DNA from: DAIDKA01 sp049792815
GTDB lineage: Bacteria > Pseudomonadota > Gammaproteobacteria > Steroidobacterales > Steroidobacteraceae
Length of the DNA: 39,843 bases
Assembly (NCBI GenBank): GCA_049792815.1
Contig: JBARBG010000175.1
Span: 1-39,843 of the forward strand
Direction of reading: 5' to 3'
Positions 1-9,006 of the stretch are shown here, one piece after another. The position numbers and the translations under genes are program-made. The notes under the pieces were generated by a model. It was not told where the DNA came from. It saw only the letters and a list, made by a program, of their open reading frames with translations, and searched no databases. Every line of letters begins with the position of its first letter. The first letter of the stretch is position 1.

Positions 1-2142
1 GCGCCGGGCCGCGGCATCCAGCTCACGCTGCGCCTTCTCGGCGGCGCGCTCGCGCTCCTGTTCGGTGATCGGCGCTGCCGGGGTCGAGCCCGGCGGGGGC
101 GGCGGCGGTACTGCCGGCAGCACCGGGGACTTCACGCCCGGCAGCAGCGGAATGTCGCCAATCTGGCCCTTGCTGGCGCTACGTTGCTCCTCGCGGATGA
201 AGTTGTACTTGGAGTTGGTCTCGATCGACATCTCGGTGTCGTCGTGCATGATCTGCGGGCGGATGAAGACCATCAGATTGCTCTTGGTTTGGCTCGCCGA
301 ATGATCCTTGAACAGCTGGCCCAGGATCGGAATGCTGCCCAGCCACGGCACGCGCGTCTCGGAATGGTTGTACTGATTGCTGATCAGGCCGCCGATCACG
401 ATGATGCCGCCATCCTCGATGAGCACATCGGTGGAGATTTCGCGCTTGCTGGTGGTGGGGTTGACGGCGGTGCTGGCACTGGGCAGCACACTGGAGCTCT
501 CGATGTCGATCTTCAGGACGATGGCATCGCCCAGGTTGATCTGCGGCGTCACTTTGAGGATGGTGCCCACTTCCTCGTTCTGGAGAGTCTGGAACGGGCT
601 CACCGCGCCGCTGGCAGCTCCCGTGTTGGTGTACTGACCCGTCACGAAGGGCACTTCCTCGACGGCCTTCAGGGTGGCTTCCTGATTGTCCATGGTCAGC
701 GCCGAGGGTGTGGCGATGACATTGGTATCCGTGTCGCTGCGCAGGGCGCGCAGCATGGCGGCGAAGCTGACGCCGGTTTGCGCGACCCGGCCGAGGGCCA
801 CCGTCGTGCCGGACTGAAGGGCCGAGTTGATGGTGGTGGGGCTGGCGATGGCACTGGCCAGATCCACCAGCGTCGCGCCACCCACCGGTGTCAGGAAGGT
901 GGCCCCGGGAATGTTCGTGCCGCTGGTGGTCTGGCCCCAGGTGGCCCAGTTCACGCCCAGCTCCGAGGATTTGGTCAGATCCACATCGACAATGATGGCC
1001 TCCACCAGCACCTGGGCGTGGCGGATGTCCAGTTTGTCGATGATGGACATCATCTGCTTCATCACCTTCGGTGGCGCTGTGATCACCAGCGCGTTGTTGC
1101 TGGGGTCGGACCAGATCTGTGAGTTCTTGCTCTCCTGGGCGAGCGGCGTCGCGCCACCGCCGCCACCGGCGGCGCCGGTGGCGGCGGCAGCCACTCCGGA
1201 CAGCTGCTCCTTGAGTTTCGCCGCCAGCTTGTCCGAGTTGGCGTAGCGCAGGTAGCGCACCTGGGTATCCCCGCCGGACTGCTGCGGGGTGTCCAGGTGG
1301 GCGATCAGAACCTTGGTACGCAGCCGCGCCCCGGGCTCGCCGCTGATCAGCACGCTGTTGGAGCGGTCATCGGCCACCAGCCGCAGCGGCTGCACGCCCG
1401 GATCCTGCTGCGCCTGGCCCTGGGCGAGGCTGGTGAGATCGCGCACCACCTCGGCCGCCGAGGCGTTCTGCAGCGGCACCACCTCCACGTCGGCATCACC
1501 CACCTGGTCGATGCGGGCGATGATCTTCATGATCCGGTTCACGTTCGAGGCGTGATCGGAAATGATGATCATGTTGGCCGGGCTGTAGGCATTGATCTGG
1601 CCGGTGGTCGGCACCAGCGGTCGCAGCACCGTGACCAGCTGTACGGCGCTGACATTCTTGATCGGGATCACCTGGGTGACGATGGCATCCGAGGTCGGGC
1701 TGATGTTGTCCTGCAGATCCTCACTGCCCGGATAGAAGCGCTGGTTGGCGTCGGGTACGATTTTCCAGATACCGTCCGCACCCGGCACGGCGATGAAGCC
1801 GTGCACCTGCAGGATGGACAGAAAGATCTCCCAGAAAGCCTGCGGCGTCACCGGGGTGGAGGAGCGCATGGTCACCTGCGCCCGCACCCGCGGGTCGACG
1901 ATGATGGTCTTGTGGGTGGCCATCTGCACCGCTTCGACAATCAGTCCCAGATCCACATTGTCGAAATTCACCGTAATGCGCGCCTGGTCCTGGCCATTGC
2001 GCGGCGCACCATTGCGCGCGGCTCCTGCGTCCTGGGCCCAGGCCAGACCCGGACCGGCCACCGGTGCGGCGGCTACCAGCAGCAGCGCCGCGACGCCTGC
2101 CAGGGTGGCGGCCAGGGCTTTGCGAAATTCAGAGAATGTCAT
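1..2142 (-). CDS. gspD: Type II secretion system outer-membrane secretin GspD (C-terminus cut by window edge)
   Basis: Forms the outer-membrane channel through which the type II system secretes folded periplasmic proteins. The 714 codons visible stay open to base 1, so the C-terminus and stop lie outside the window. A signal peptide covers about residues 1-36 (cleavage near AWA-QD). The N0 domain (about 55-130) is followed by ring-building N1-N3 domains (about 150-375). N3 carries a low-complexity Ala/Gly loop near residues 318-331. The secretin core follows, with the typical EDGGIIVIGGLI and VPWLGSIPILGQLF stretches. A proline-rich linker and charged helical tail come last. The ATG at 2142 is preceded by AAGGAAG at good spacing. 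gspC lies 35 nt upstream, so the two are probably one transcript with further gsp genes to the left. Family assignment is firm; the substrate set is unknown. Confidence 0.95.
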   Translation of the reverse strand, partial: MTFSEFRKALAATLAGVAALLLVAAAPVAGPGLAWAQDAGAARNGAPRNGQDQARITVNFDNVDLGLIVEAVQMATHKTIIVDPRVRAQVTMRSSTPVTPQAFWEIFLSILQVHGFIAVPGADGIWKIVPDANQRFYPGSEDLQDNISPTSDAIVTQVIPIKNVSAVQLVTVLRPLVPTTGQINAYSPANMIIISDHASNVNRIMKIIARIDQVGDADVEVVPLQNASAAEVVRDLTSLAQGQAQQDPGVQPLRLVADDRSNSVLISGEPGARLRTKVLIAHLDTPQQSGGDTQVRYLRYANSDKLAAKLKEQLSGVAAAATGAAGGGGGATPLAQESKNSQIWSDPSNNALVITAPPKVMKQMMSIIDKLDIRHAQVLVEAIIVDVDLTKSSELGVNWATWGQTTSGTNIPGATFLTPVGGATLVDLASAIASPTTINSALQSGTTVALGRVAQTGVSFAAMLRALRSDTDTNVIATPSALTMDNQEATLKAVEEVPFVTGQYTNTGAASGAVSPFQTLQNEEVGTILKVTPQINLGDAIVLKIDIESSSVLPSASTAVNPTTSKREISTDVLIEDGGIIVIGGLISNQYNHSETRVPWLGSIPILGQLFKDHSASQTKSNLMVFIRPQIMHDDTEMSIETNSKYNFIREEQRSASKGQIGDIPLLPGVKSPVLPAVPPPPPPGSTPAAPITEQERERAAEKAQRELDAAARR

Positions 2143-2177
2143 CGAGTCTTCCTTGGAGCGTGCGGCAGCAAGTGTGC

Positions 2178-3161
2178 CTAATGGCTGTCCCTGAGTGTCC
2201 GTGGCGGACCCGATGGCGGCTGCAGCGCATCGGGCGGTGCCGCGACCACGGGTTCGGGGGGAACGGCCGCGGTGCCCTGTTCGGCGGCGCTGTTGCTCAA
2301 CTGCTCGGCCTGGCTTGCGATCTGCGACATATTCAAGGTGAGATCCTGCTGCTGTCCATTGCGCATAACTGTGACGCGTGCCTGATCTGAGTTGCCGAGG
2401 CTGCTGAAAATCTCATTGCCGCGCGCGGCATCATCCAGCGCCGTACCGTTGATAGCGAGAACCAGGTCACCATTTCTCAGCCCCAAAGAGGCGAAGGCCC
2501 GCGCGTTCTGGCCCGGATAGACCCGGTAGCCCCGCAATTTGCCATCGGCAAATACGGGCTGCGGCCTTAGGACATCTGAAATCAGGCCGGGTTCGTTGGC
2601 GATGGCGCGCTGCATGCGATCCAGGGGCGAGGGCGCGGGGCCACCGGTGGGCGACGGTCCGCCGCCGAACTTGCGCGGCAGCATCAGCGCTTCGAGGGTG
2701 CCATTGCGCTCCAGCAGCACCCGGTCGACGTACACCGCATGGACACGCGCGTTGCCCGGAACCCGCTCGCCCACCGGATAGATCCTGGCGTTGGTGGCGG
2801 ACGTGCCGATGATGGCCAGCCCGTTTTTCGGGTCGGTGGCCGCGATAATGCCCGTCAGCACCAGGGGCATGTTGGTGGCCGGCGCATTGGCGTCATCGAC
2901 GGGCGGCGGCGGCGGCGGCAGGCCGAACAGGTGGCCATTGGCCAGGGCGGCAAGGTTCAGCGGCGCATGCGCGGCCACGCTGGTGACGCCCTGATCGTGG
3001 TGGGGCGGGGCGGCCCCGCTGCCTGCGAGGTGGGTCACAATAATGGCCGCCTGGACCCCCAGGGCCGCTGCCAGGACCCAGACGGCCAGTTCCGGGGCGC
3101 GCGTGGCCAGCTGGGTGCGTGACGCCAGGCCAGCTCCCTCGAGCCACGAAACAGTGCTCAT
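2178..3161 (-). CDS. gspC: Type II secretion system inner-membrane protein GspC
   Basis: GspC is a bitopic inner-membrane protein that links the inner-membrane platform to the N0 domain of the GspD secretin. The 327-aa product has a short cytoplasmic N-terminus and one membrane segment at about residues 24-46. A Pro/Ala-rich stretch leads into the homology region (about 68-165, with LVLTGIIAA and YPVGERVPGNARVHAVY). A C-terminal PDZ domain follows (about 190-290, with GYRVYPG and LRNGDLVLAINGTAL). The tail is Pro/Ala-rich. The ATG at 3161 follows a GAGGGG ribosome site. It is the first gene of the leftward unit and is divergent from clpS. The gene order gspC-gspD is normal for this system. 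Confidence 0.88.
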   Translation of the reverse strand: MSTVSWLEGAGLASRTQLATRAPELAVWVLAAALGVQAAIIVTHLAGSGAAPPHHDQGVTSVAAHAPLNLAALANGHLFGLPPPPPPVDDANAPATNMPLVLTGIIAATDPKNGLAIIGTSATNARIYPVGERVPGNARVHAVYVDRVLLERNGTLEALMLPRKFGGGPSPTGGPAPSPLDRMQRAIANEPGLISDVLRPQPVFADGKLRGYRVYPGQNARAFASLGLRNGDLVLAINGTALDDAARGNEIFSSLGNSDQARVTVMRNGQQQDLTLNMSQIASQAEQLSNSAAEQGTAAVPPEPVVAAPPDALQPPSGPPRTLRDSH

Positions 3162-3188
3162 ATGCGAACCCGCCCCTCAGTTAGGGCC

Positions 3189-3218
3189 ATCATACGGGGG
3201 CTACGCTTTTGCTCTCAA
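3189..3218 (-). promoter_or_regulatory. Candidate sigma70 promoter for gspCD
   Basis: Read on the minus strand, TTGAGA (3218-3213) is followed after 18 nt by TATGAT (3194-3189). This would start RNA near 3182, about 20 nt before the gspC ATG, leaving room for the GAGGGG ribosome site. The call rests on sequence match only. Confidence 0.5.
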
Positions 3219-3272
3219 GCAATTGTTTTCCAATTAGTTTCAATGTGTCCGTTTGCCGACAGTCCGGGGGTC

Positions 3273-3301
3273 TTGTGCTGGCGTTTTGGTAACCCTATAA
3301 A
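3273..3301 (+). promoter_or_regulatory. Candidate sigma70 promoter for clpSA
   Basis: TTGTGC (3273-3278), a 17-nt spacer and TATAAA (3296-3301). The expected start site is base 3308, which is the A of the clpS ATG, so the transcript would have no leader. There is no convincing ribosome site at normal spacing before clpS, which agrees with leaderless initiation. Confidence 0.42.
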
Positions 3302-3307
3302 GAGTAC

Positions 3308-3628
3308 ATGTCGGATCCCGTTCCCGCCCGCCACGATGGCGGTGTCGTCGTCGAAGAGGCGCGACCCCAGGTCAAGCAGCCGCCTCTCTACCAGGTGGTC
3401 TTACTGAATGATGATTACACCCCCATGGAGTTTGTCGTCGATGTTCTGGAAAAGTTCTTCAGTTTGAACCGTCCGGCCGCTACACGGATCATGCTGGAGG
3501 TGCATACCAAGGGTAAGGGGGTGTGCGGGGTCTTTACCTTCGAGATCGCAGAAACTAAGGTGGCCCAGGTGACAGGGTACGCGCGGGATCATCAGCATCC
3601 GCTGATGTGCACACTGGAAGAGGCGTAA
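3308..3628 (+). CDS. clpS: ClpS, N-degron adaptor of ClpAP
   Basis: ClpS binds proteins with destabilising N-terminal residues (Leu, Phe, Tyr, Trp) and hands them to ClpA for degradation by ClpAP. The 106-aa product has the usual flexible N-terminal extension (about 1-25), which enters the ClpA pore. The folded domain has the signature LLNDDYTPMEFVVDVL at about 32-47, a VHTKGKGVCGVF stretch and the conserved C-terminal half. It sits 13 nt before clpA, whose ribosome site overlaps the clpS stop, so the pair is co-translated. The start has no clear Shine-Dalgarno sequence. aat, which makes ClpS substrates, lies only about 3 kb away on the other strand. Confidence 0.96.
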   Translation: MSDPVPARHDGGVVVEEARPQVKQPPLYQVVLLNDDYTPMEFVVDVLEKFFSLNRPAATRIMLEVHTKGKGVCGVFTFEIAETKVAQVTGYARDHQHPLMCTLEEA

Positions 3629-3641
3629 GGAATCACTCAAC

Positions 3642-5909
3642 GTGCTGTCCAACGAGCTTGAATACTGTCTCAACGATGCGTTCCACCAGGCGCGCGAGGC
3701 CCGCCATGAGTATCTGACGGTGGAGCATCTGCTGCTGGCGATCCTGGATACGCCAAAGGTTCGCGAGATCCTCAAGGCCTGCGGCGCCGACCTGGCGAAG
3801 CTCAAACAGGAGCTCAAGGAGCACCTGGACCAGTCCACCCCGAAGCTGGAAGAGGCCGAGGACAACGAAGTGCAGCCGACGCTGGGATTCCAGCGGGTGC
3901 TGCAGCGCGCGGTATTCCACGTCCAGTCCAGCGGCAAGAAGGAAGTGGGCGTCGGCAATGTTCTGGTCGCGATCTTCAGCGAGAAGCAGAGCCATGCCGT
4001 GTACCTGCTGAACCGCCAGAATGTGTCGCGCCTGGATGTGGTGAATTACCTCTCCCATGGCCTGTCCAAAATTGCCGAGGAGAAAACCGACAAGGAGGAG
4101 ACCACCAGCGACGGGGAGCGCGACGCCGAAGGCAGCGGCGGCTCGCTGGAGAAATACGCGGCCAATCTCAACCGCATGGCCCAGGAAGGCCGCATCGATC
4201 CTTTGATCGGCCGCAAGCTCGAGGTCGAACGCACCATCGAGATCCTGTGCCGCCGCCGCAAGAACAACCCGCTCTACGTCGGGGAGGCCGGCGTGGGCAA
4301 GACCGCCATCGCCGAAGGGCTGGCGCGCCTGATCGTCGAGGGCAAGGTTCCCGAGGTGCTCTCGGACTGCACCATCTACTCGCTGGACATGGGCTCGCTC
4401 ATCGCCGGCACCAAGTATCGCGGTGATTTCGAGAAGCGCCTGAAGGGTGTGATCACGGAACTGAAGAAGATTCCGGGTGCGATTCTGTTCATCGATGAAA
4501 TCCACACCGTGATCGGCGCCGGCGCCGCCTCGGGCGGTGTCATGGACGCCTCGAACCTCATCAAGCCGGTACTGACCAATGGCGAGTTGCGCTGCATCGG
4601 TTCGACCACCTACCAGGAATATCGCGGGATCTTTGAAAAGGATCACGCGCTGGCGCGCCGTTTCCAGAAGATCGATGTCGTGGAACCCTCGGTATCGGAG
4701 ACCATCGAGATCCTGCAGGGCCTGAAGCCGCGCTTCGAAGAGCATCATTCCATCAAGTATGCGGACGACGCCCTGGTTGCGGCCGCGGAACTGGCCGCGC
4801 GCCATATCAACGAGCGGCACATGCCTGACAAGGCCATCGATGTGGTGGACGAGGCCGGCGCCCGGCTGCGCCTGAAGCCCATCGGCGAGCGCGAGTCGAC
4901 GGTTGAAGTGCGGCACATCGAGGATGTGGTGGCCCGCATGGCGCGCATTCCGGCCAAGAGCGTGTCCTCCTCGGACCGCGAAGTGCTCAAGACCCTGGAG
5001 CGCAACTTGAGGCTCGTGATCTTTGGCCAGGACAAGGCCATCGAGGCCCTGGCCTCATCGATCAAGATGGCGCGCTCGGGCCTCGGGGACCAGCGCAAGC
5101 CGGTGGGCAGCTTCTTGTTCGCCGGGCCCACGGGAGTCGGCAAGACCGAAGTCACCCGGCAGCTGGCGATCGCCATGGGCATCGAGTTCATCCGCTTCGA
5201 CATGTCCGAGTACATGGAGCGGCACACGGTCTCGCGCCTCATCGGCGCGCCCCCCGGCTATGTCGGCTTCGACCAGGGCGGCCTCTTGACCGAGGCGATC
5301 GCCAAGCATCCGCACTGCGTACTGCTGCTGGATGAGATCGAGAAGGCCCATCCGGATGTGTTCAACCTGCTGCTGCAGGTCATGGATCATGGCACGCTCA
5401 CCGACAACAACGGCCGCAAGGCTGACTTCCGCCATGTGATCATCATCATGACCACCAATGCCGGGGCGCACGAAATGAACCGGCCCTCCATCGGCTTCAC
5501 GACCGCGGACCATGCAACCGATGGCATGGAGGCCGTGCGGCGGCTGTTCTCGCCGGAGTTCCGCAATCGCATCGACGCCATCATCCAGTTCGCGTCGCTC
5601 GATCCTGCGACCATCGAGCGGGTGGTGGACAAGCTCGTCGTGGAAATCGAGGCGCAGCTGGAGCAGAAGGGCGTGAGCCTGACACTGGACGACGCCGCGC
5701 GGCGCTGGATCGCGGTCAAGGGTTACGATCCGAAGATGGGGGCGCGTCCCATGGCGCGGGTCATCCAGGAGTTCATCAAGCGGCCACTGGCCGAGGAACT
5801 GCTGTTCGGACGGCTGGTGGGCGGCGGTAATGTGCGGGTGACGGTGGCTGAGGACGACTCGAAACTGGCGCTGGACATCCAGCCCTCGCAGCAGGTGGTG
5901 CCGGCTTAG
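3642..5909 (+). CDS. clpA: ClpA, AAA+ unfoldase of the ClpAP protease
   Basis: ClpA is a hexameric ATPase that unfolds substrates and threads them into ClpP. The 755-aa length is normal. An N-terminal double Clp-N repeat (about 1-145) binds ClpS. AAA domain 1 has Walker A GEAGVGKTA near residue 210 and Walker B LFIDEIHTVIGAG. AAA domain 2 has Walker A GPTGVGKTE near 490, the SEYMERHTVSRLIGAPPGYVG stretch and Walker B LLLDEIEKAHPDV. An IGF tripeptide at about residues 617-619 is the expected ClpP-docking loop. The start codon is GTG, with AAGGA from the clpS stop region as ribosome site. No clpP lies in the window. clpA converges on infA with a 21-nt gap. Confidence 0.97.
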   Translation: MLSNELEYCLNDAFHQAREARHEYLTVEHLLLAILDTPKVREILKACGADLAKLKQELKEHLDQSTPKLEEAEDNEVQPTLGFQRVLQRAVFHVQSSGKKEVGVGNVLVAIFSEKQSHAVYLLNRQNVSRLDVVNYLSHGLSKIAEEKTDKEETTSDGERDAEGSGGSLEKYAANLNRMAQEGRIDPLIGRKLEVERTIEILCRRRKNNPLYVGEAGVGKTAIAEGLARLIVEGKVPEVLSDCTIYSLDMGSLIAGTKYRGDFEKRLKGVITELKKIPGAILFIDEIHTVIGAGAASGGVMDASNLIKPVLTNGELRCIGSTTYQEYRGIFEKDHALARRFQKIDVVEPSVSETIEILQGLKPRFEEHHSIKYADDALVAAAELAARHINERHMPDKAIDVVDEAGARLRLKPIGERESTVEVRHIEDVVARMARIPAKSVSSSDREVLKTLERNLRLVIFGQDKAIEALASSIKMARSGLGDQRKPVGSFLFAGPTGVGKTEVTRQLAIAMGIEFIRFDMSEYMERHTVSRLIGAPPGYVGFDQGGLLTEAIAKHPHCVLLLDEIEKAHPDVFNLLLQVMDHGTLTDNNGRKADFRHVIIIMTTNAGAHEMNRPSIGFTTADHATDGMEAVRRLFSPEFRNRIDAIIQFASLDPATIERVVDKLVVEIEAQLEQKGVSLTLDDAARRWIAVKGYDPKMGARPMARVIQEFIKRPLAEELLFGRLVGGGNVRVTVAEDDSKLALDIQPSQQVVPA

Positions 5910-5930
5910 CGCTCGGCGCTGCCGCGATCC

Positions 5931-6149
5931 TCAGCGGCCGCGGTAGATGATGCGACCCTTGGACAGGTCGTAGGGAGTCATTTCCACGGTCACCGCGTCC
6001 CCGGTCAGGATGCGGATGTAGTTTTTGCGCATTTTGCCCGATATATGAGCGGTCACGACGTGGCCGTTCTTGAGCTTCACGCGGAAGGTGGTGTTGGGCA
6101 AAGTCTCGACGACCTCACCTTCCATCTGAATCGCATCTTCTTTAGACAT
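5931..6149 (-). CDS. infA: Translation initiation factor IF-1
   Basis: IF-1 binds the ribosomal A site during initiation and assists IF-2 and IF-3. The product is 72 aa when started at the ATG of MSKEDAIQMEGEV, the standard length, and is a single S1-like OB fold (MRKNYIRILTGDAVTVEMTPYDLSKGRI). An in-frame start seven codons upstream is possible, but the family start is the internal ATG. That ATG lies inside the last codons of aat, an 8-nt overlap (ATGTCTAA), and no separate ribosome site is visible. Translation is therefore probably coupled to aat. It is the last gene of the leftward trxB-COG3146-aat-infA unit. Confidence 0.97.
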   Translation of the reverse strand: MSKEDAIQMEGEVVETLPNTTFRVKLKNGHVVTAHISGKMRKNYIRILTGDAVTVEMTPYDLSKGRIIYRGR

Positions 6150-6846
6150 TGGGGCGCGGATATTGCACAAACCCCGTCGTCATTGCAATGTGCTCGCGCA
6201 GCAGGCCCTGGAACTGCGCCCGGGAAATCAGCCGACTGCCCATGCTTTGCAGGTGACGCGAGGGTAATTGGCAGTCAATGACCACCACGCCCTGCGACTG
6301 ACAGTATTCGACCAGGCGCGCCAGGGCGGCCTTGGAGGCGTCGCGCTCCAGGCTGAACATTGATTCCCCGAAGAACACATTACCCAGGCGGATGCCATAC
6401 AGGCCCCCGACCAGCGTGCCACCCAGCCAGGTCTCGAAGCTGTGGCCATGCCCCAGATGGTGCAGTTCCAGGTAGGCGGCGCGCATTTCGGGCAACAGCC
6501 AGGTCCCCGGGCTGCGGGCACGTGGCGCCGCGCAGCCATCCAGGACGCCCTGGAAGTCATGGTCGATGCGGGCGTCGAAGCCGCGATTGCGCAGCGTCTT
6601 GGCGAGGCTGCGGGTGAGGCGAAACTCCCCCGGCATCAGCACCGCGCGCGGATCCGGTGACCACCACAGCACCGGCTGGCCCTGGGAATACCAGGGAAAG
6701 ATGCCGCGCTGGTAGGCCGCGAGCAACCGCGCCGTGGTCAGATCCCCGCCGGCCGCCAGCAGGCCCGCCGGATCATCCAAGGCCCGATCGGGGGGCGGAA
6801 AATGATCCGGAGGATCCGTCGGCGACAGCCAGGTGATGGTTTTCAT
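6142..6846 (-). CDS. aat: Leucyl/phenylalanyl-tRNA--protein transferase
   Basis: Aat moves Leu or Phe from its tRNA to the N-terminal Lys or Arg of proteins, creating primary N-degrons that ClpS-ClpAP degrades. The 234-aa product begins MKTITWLSP. It contains the diagnostic YQRGIFPWY, PVLWWSPDPRAVL, HGHSFETW, GGLYGI and FFGESMFS stretches. Length equals the usual size of the family. The reading frame is open further upstream, but the ATG at 6846 is chosen because it overlaps the stop of the preceding gene as ATGA and matches the family start. The C-terminus overlaps infA. Confidence 0.96.
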   Translation of the reverse strand: MKTITWLSPTDPPDHFPPPDRALDDPAGLLAAGGDLTTARLLAAYQRGIFPWYSQGQPVLWWSPDPRAVLMPGEFRLTRSLAKTLRNRGFDARIDHDFQGVLDGCAAPRARSPGTWLLPEMRAAYLELHHLGHGHSFETWLGGTLVGGLYGIRLGNVFFGESMFSLERDASKAALARLVEYCQSQGVVVIDCQLPSRHLQSMGSRLISRAQFQGLLREHIAMTTGFVQYPRPNV

Positions 6847-7979
6847 GGCGCGCGGCGATAGGGCACGTGTTCGCCGACCTCGCTCGCATAGGCATCCACC
6901 GCCGCGCCCTCGCGCACCAGGAAGTCGCGCACGGCGGAGCGGAAGCGCCGATCGCCAATGTGGTGCGCCGACCAGGTCACCGCCGGCGCAAAACCACGCG
7001 CGACCTTGTGTTCGCCCTGGGTGCCGGGTTCGAAGCGCCGGATGCCGCGCGCGATGCAGAACTCGATCCCCTGGTGGTAGCAGGTCTCGAAATGCAGGCT
7101 GTGGTGCTCGGCGCTGGCTCCCCAATAGCGTCCGTAGAGCGCCTCCTGGCACCAGAAAAACACCGCCGCGGCCACCGGCCTGCCGTGCTTGACGGCAATC
7201 TTGAACATCAGCGACTCACCCAGGGTGCGCGCGATTTCGCTGAAGAAATCCCGTGACAGGTAGGGCTCATGGCCGTGGCGCAGGAACGTGCCGCGATGAA
7301 AGGCATACACCGTATCGAGCAGGGATTCGCCGATATCGGTTCCGTAGCGGGTTTCAAAGTGAATGCCCGATTCGTGCACGCGCCGGCGTTCGCGCCGCGC
7401 CTTCTTGCGTTTCTCGGCGGTGAAGGTGGCCAGGTACTGGTCAAAGTCGGAGTAGCCTTGGTTGCTCCAGTGGAACTGGCAGTCCCGGCGCAGCAGCCAC
7501 CCGGACTGTTCAAAGGCCACGCGGTCCGCCTCATCGAAGAACAGCGCGTGCGCCGAGGACAGGCGGTTCGCGCTCGTGAACTCCTCGATGGCCTGCGCCA
7601 GGCGCTGGCGCAGCGGCGCGCCGGCCACATCCGGGCGCAGCAGCAGCCGCGCGCCGGTGGCCGGCGTAAAGGGCACGCACACCGTCAACTTCGGATAATA
7701 GTTGCGGCCAAACTGGGCATAGGCTTCGGCCCAGGAGAAGTCGAAGACAAACTCACCGAAGGAATGGGCCTTGAGGAAGGCCGGCGCAGCCGCGGCGAGG
7801 CCAGCGTCGTCGTGCAGGGTGATATAGGCGGGGGTCCAGCCGCTTTGCGGACCGACGCAGCCGTTGTGCTCCAGAGCCGCCAGAAACTCATGCCGCAGGA
7901 ACGGCACCTCGGTCCCCGCCAGCGCATTCCAGGCTTTCGGATCCAGTTGATCGATGCTGGTGTGCTGGCGGGCGAGCAT
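6843..7979 (-). CDS. COG3146 / FemAB-like GNAT-fold acyltransferase (function unproven)
   Basis: The 378-aa protein resembles the COG3146 (PF04339-type) predicted N-acyltransferases, related to FemAB/GNAT folds and sometimes labelled peptidoglycan-biosynthesis-related. Visible family features are a conserved FLRHEFLAALE start and the FDFSWAEAYAQFGRNYYPKL stretch. An AEKRKKARRERR basic segment and the CYHQGIEFCIARGIRRFEPGTQGEHK block toward the C-terminus complete the match. The ATG at 7979 follows AAGGA, which overlaps the trxB stop; the open frame extends far upstream antisense to trxB and is rejected. It is not the arginyl-tRNA transferase (ate/bpt) found at a comparable place in some gammaproteobacteria. 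Its stop overlaps the aat start (ATGA). Substrate is unknown. Confidence 0.8.
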   Translation of the reverse strand: MLARQHTSIDQLDPKAWNALAGTEVPFLRHEFLAALEHNGCVGPQSGWTPAYITLHDDAGLAAAAPAFLKAHSFGEFVFDFSWAEAYAQFGRNYYPKLTVCVPFTPATGARLLLRPDVAGAPLRQRLAQAIEEFTSANRLSSAHALFFDEADRVAFEQSGWLLRRDCQFHWSNQGYSDFDQYLATFTAEKRKKARRERRRVHESGIHFETRYGTDIGESLLDTVYAFHRGTFLRHGHEPYLSRDFFSEIARTLGESLMFKIAVKHGRPVAAAVFFWCQEALYGRYWGASAEHHSLHFETCYHQGIEFCIARGIRRFEPGTQGEHKVARGFAPAVTWSAHHIGDRRFRSAVRDFLVREGAAVDAYASEVGEHVPYRRAP

Positions 7980-7984
7980 GTTCC

Positions 7985-8935
7985 TTAGTGGCTTTCCAGG
8001 AAGCGATCGGCATCCAGCGCCGCCATGCACCCTGAACCCGCCGAGGTGATGGCCTGCCGGTAGACATGGTCGGCCACATCGCCGGCGGCAAAGACTCCGG
8101 GAATGCTGGTCGCGGTGGCGTTGCCGGCGGCGCCCCCGTTGACCTGGATATAGCCGTCGTGCATGTGCAGCTGGCCGGCAAAGATCTGGGTGTTGGGCGA
8201 GTGACCGATGGCGATGAACACCCCGCTGACCGGAATCACCCGTTCGGTGGCGTTGGCGGTGCCGCGCACCTTGAGGCCGCTGACGCCCTGGCCATCGTCC
8301 AGCACTTCCGCGACTGCGTGATTCCACAAGATGCTGATCTTGCCGGCGCGCTCCTGCGCAAACAGCCGGTCCTGCATGATCTTTTCCGCGCGCAGCTTGT
8401 CGCGCCGATGCACCAGCGTGACGTGCTCGGTGATATGCGACAGATACAGCGCTTCCTCGACCGCGGTGTTGCCGCCACCGACCACGGCGACACGCTGGCC
8501 GCGGAAGAAGAAGCCATCGCAGGTCGCGCAGGCGGACACGCCGCGTCCGCGATTGCGCTCCTCGGAGGGCAGCCCCAGATACTTGGCCGTGGCGCCGGTG
8601 GCGATGATCAGGGCATCGCAGGTGTACTGGGTCGAATCGCCCTCCAGACGGATCGGACGCTCGTTCAGGTGAGTCTTGTGGACGTGGTCGTTGACGATTT
8701 CGGTGGCGAAGCGCTCGGCGTGCCGCCGCATGCGCTCCATCAGCGCCGGGCCCTGCAGGCCCTCCACGTCCCCCGGCCAATTGTCCACCTCAGTGGTGGT
8801 CATCAGCTGCCCACCCTGCTCCACGCCCGTGATCAAAAGCGGTGCGCGGTTGGCCCGGGCGGCATAGACCGCGGCGCTGTAACCGGCCGGTCCAGAGCCC
8901 AGAATGATGAGGCGGCTGTGCCGTGTAGTCGACAT
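7985..8935 (-). CDS. trxB: Thioredoxin-disulfide reductase
   Basis: TrxB is an FAD flavoprotein that uses NADPH to reduce thioredoxin in the cytoplasm. The 316-aa product has an N-terminal FAD-binding GSGPAGYSAAVYAARA motif (residues 13-28), the redox centre CATC at residues 136-139, and an NADPH-binding GGGNTAVEEALYLS segment. The C-terminal FAD motif GVFAAGDVADHVYRQ is also present. Length is typical. The ATG at 8935 follows GAAGGA; an ATG nine codons upstream has no comparable site. trxB heads the leftward unit to infA and is divergent from ftsK with a 71-nt gap. Confidence 0.97.
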   Translation of the reverse strand: MSTTRHSRLIILGSGPAGYSAAVYAARANRAPLLITGVEQGGQLMTTTEVDNWPGDVEGLQGPALMERMRRHAERFATEIVNDHVHKTHLNERPIRLEGDSTQYTCDALIIATGATAKYLGLPSEERNRGRGVSACATCDGFFFRGQRVAVVGGGNTAVEEALYLSHITEHVTLVHRRDKLRAEKIMQDRLFAQERAGKISILWNHAVAEVLDDGQGVSGLKVRGTANATERVIPVSGVFIAIGHSPNTQIFAGQLHMHDGYIQVNGGAAGNATATSIPGVFAAGDVADHVYRQAITSAGSGCMAALDADRFLESH

Positions 8936-9006
8936 GTATAATCGTCCTTCTTGCATGTGCACAGATACTAGCGCGTAGCATCCCCAGACTCACCCAAGGA
9001 TACAAT

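Noticed and set aside
184..1122. Long plus-strand frame of 312 codons opposite gspD
   Set aside because: It is antisense to a clear secretin gene and reads as Gly/His/Asp-rich noise produced by GC-biased codons on the other strand.
3633..4916. 427-codon minus-strand frame opposite clpA
   Set aside because: Complement of a strongly conserved AAA+ gene; no protein-like features or ribosome site.
6847..7152. In-frame N-terminal extension of aat
   Set aside because: It would run through the coding region of the upstream acyltransferase gene; the internal ATG gives the standard 234-aa enzyme.
7980..8780. N-terminal extension of the acyltransferase to 645 codons
   Set aside because: The extra part lies entirely within trxB in another frame; the ATG at 7979 has a good ribosome site.
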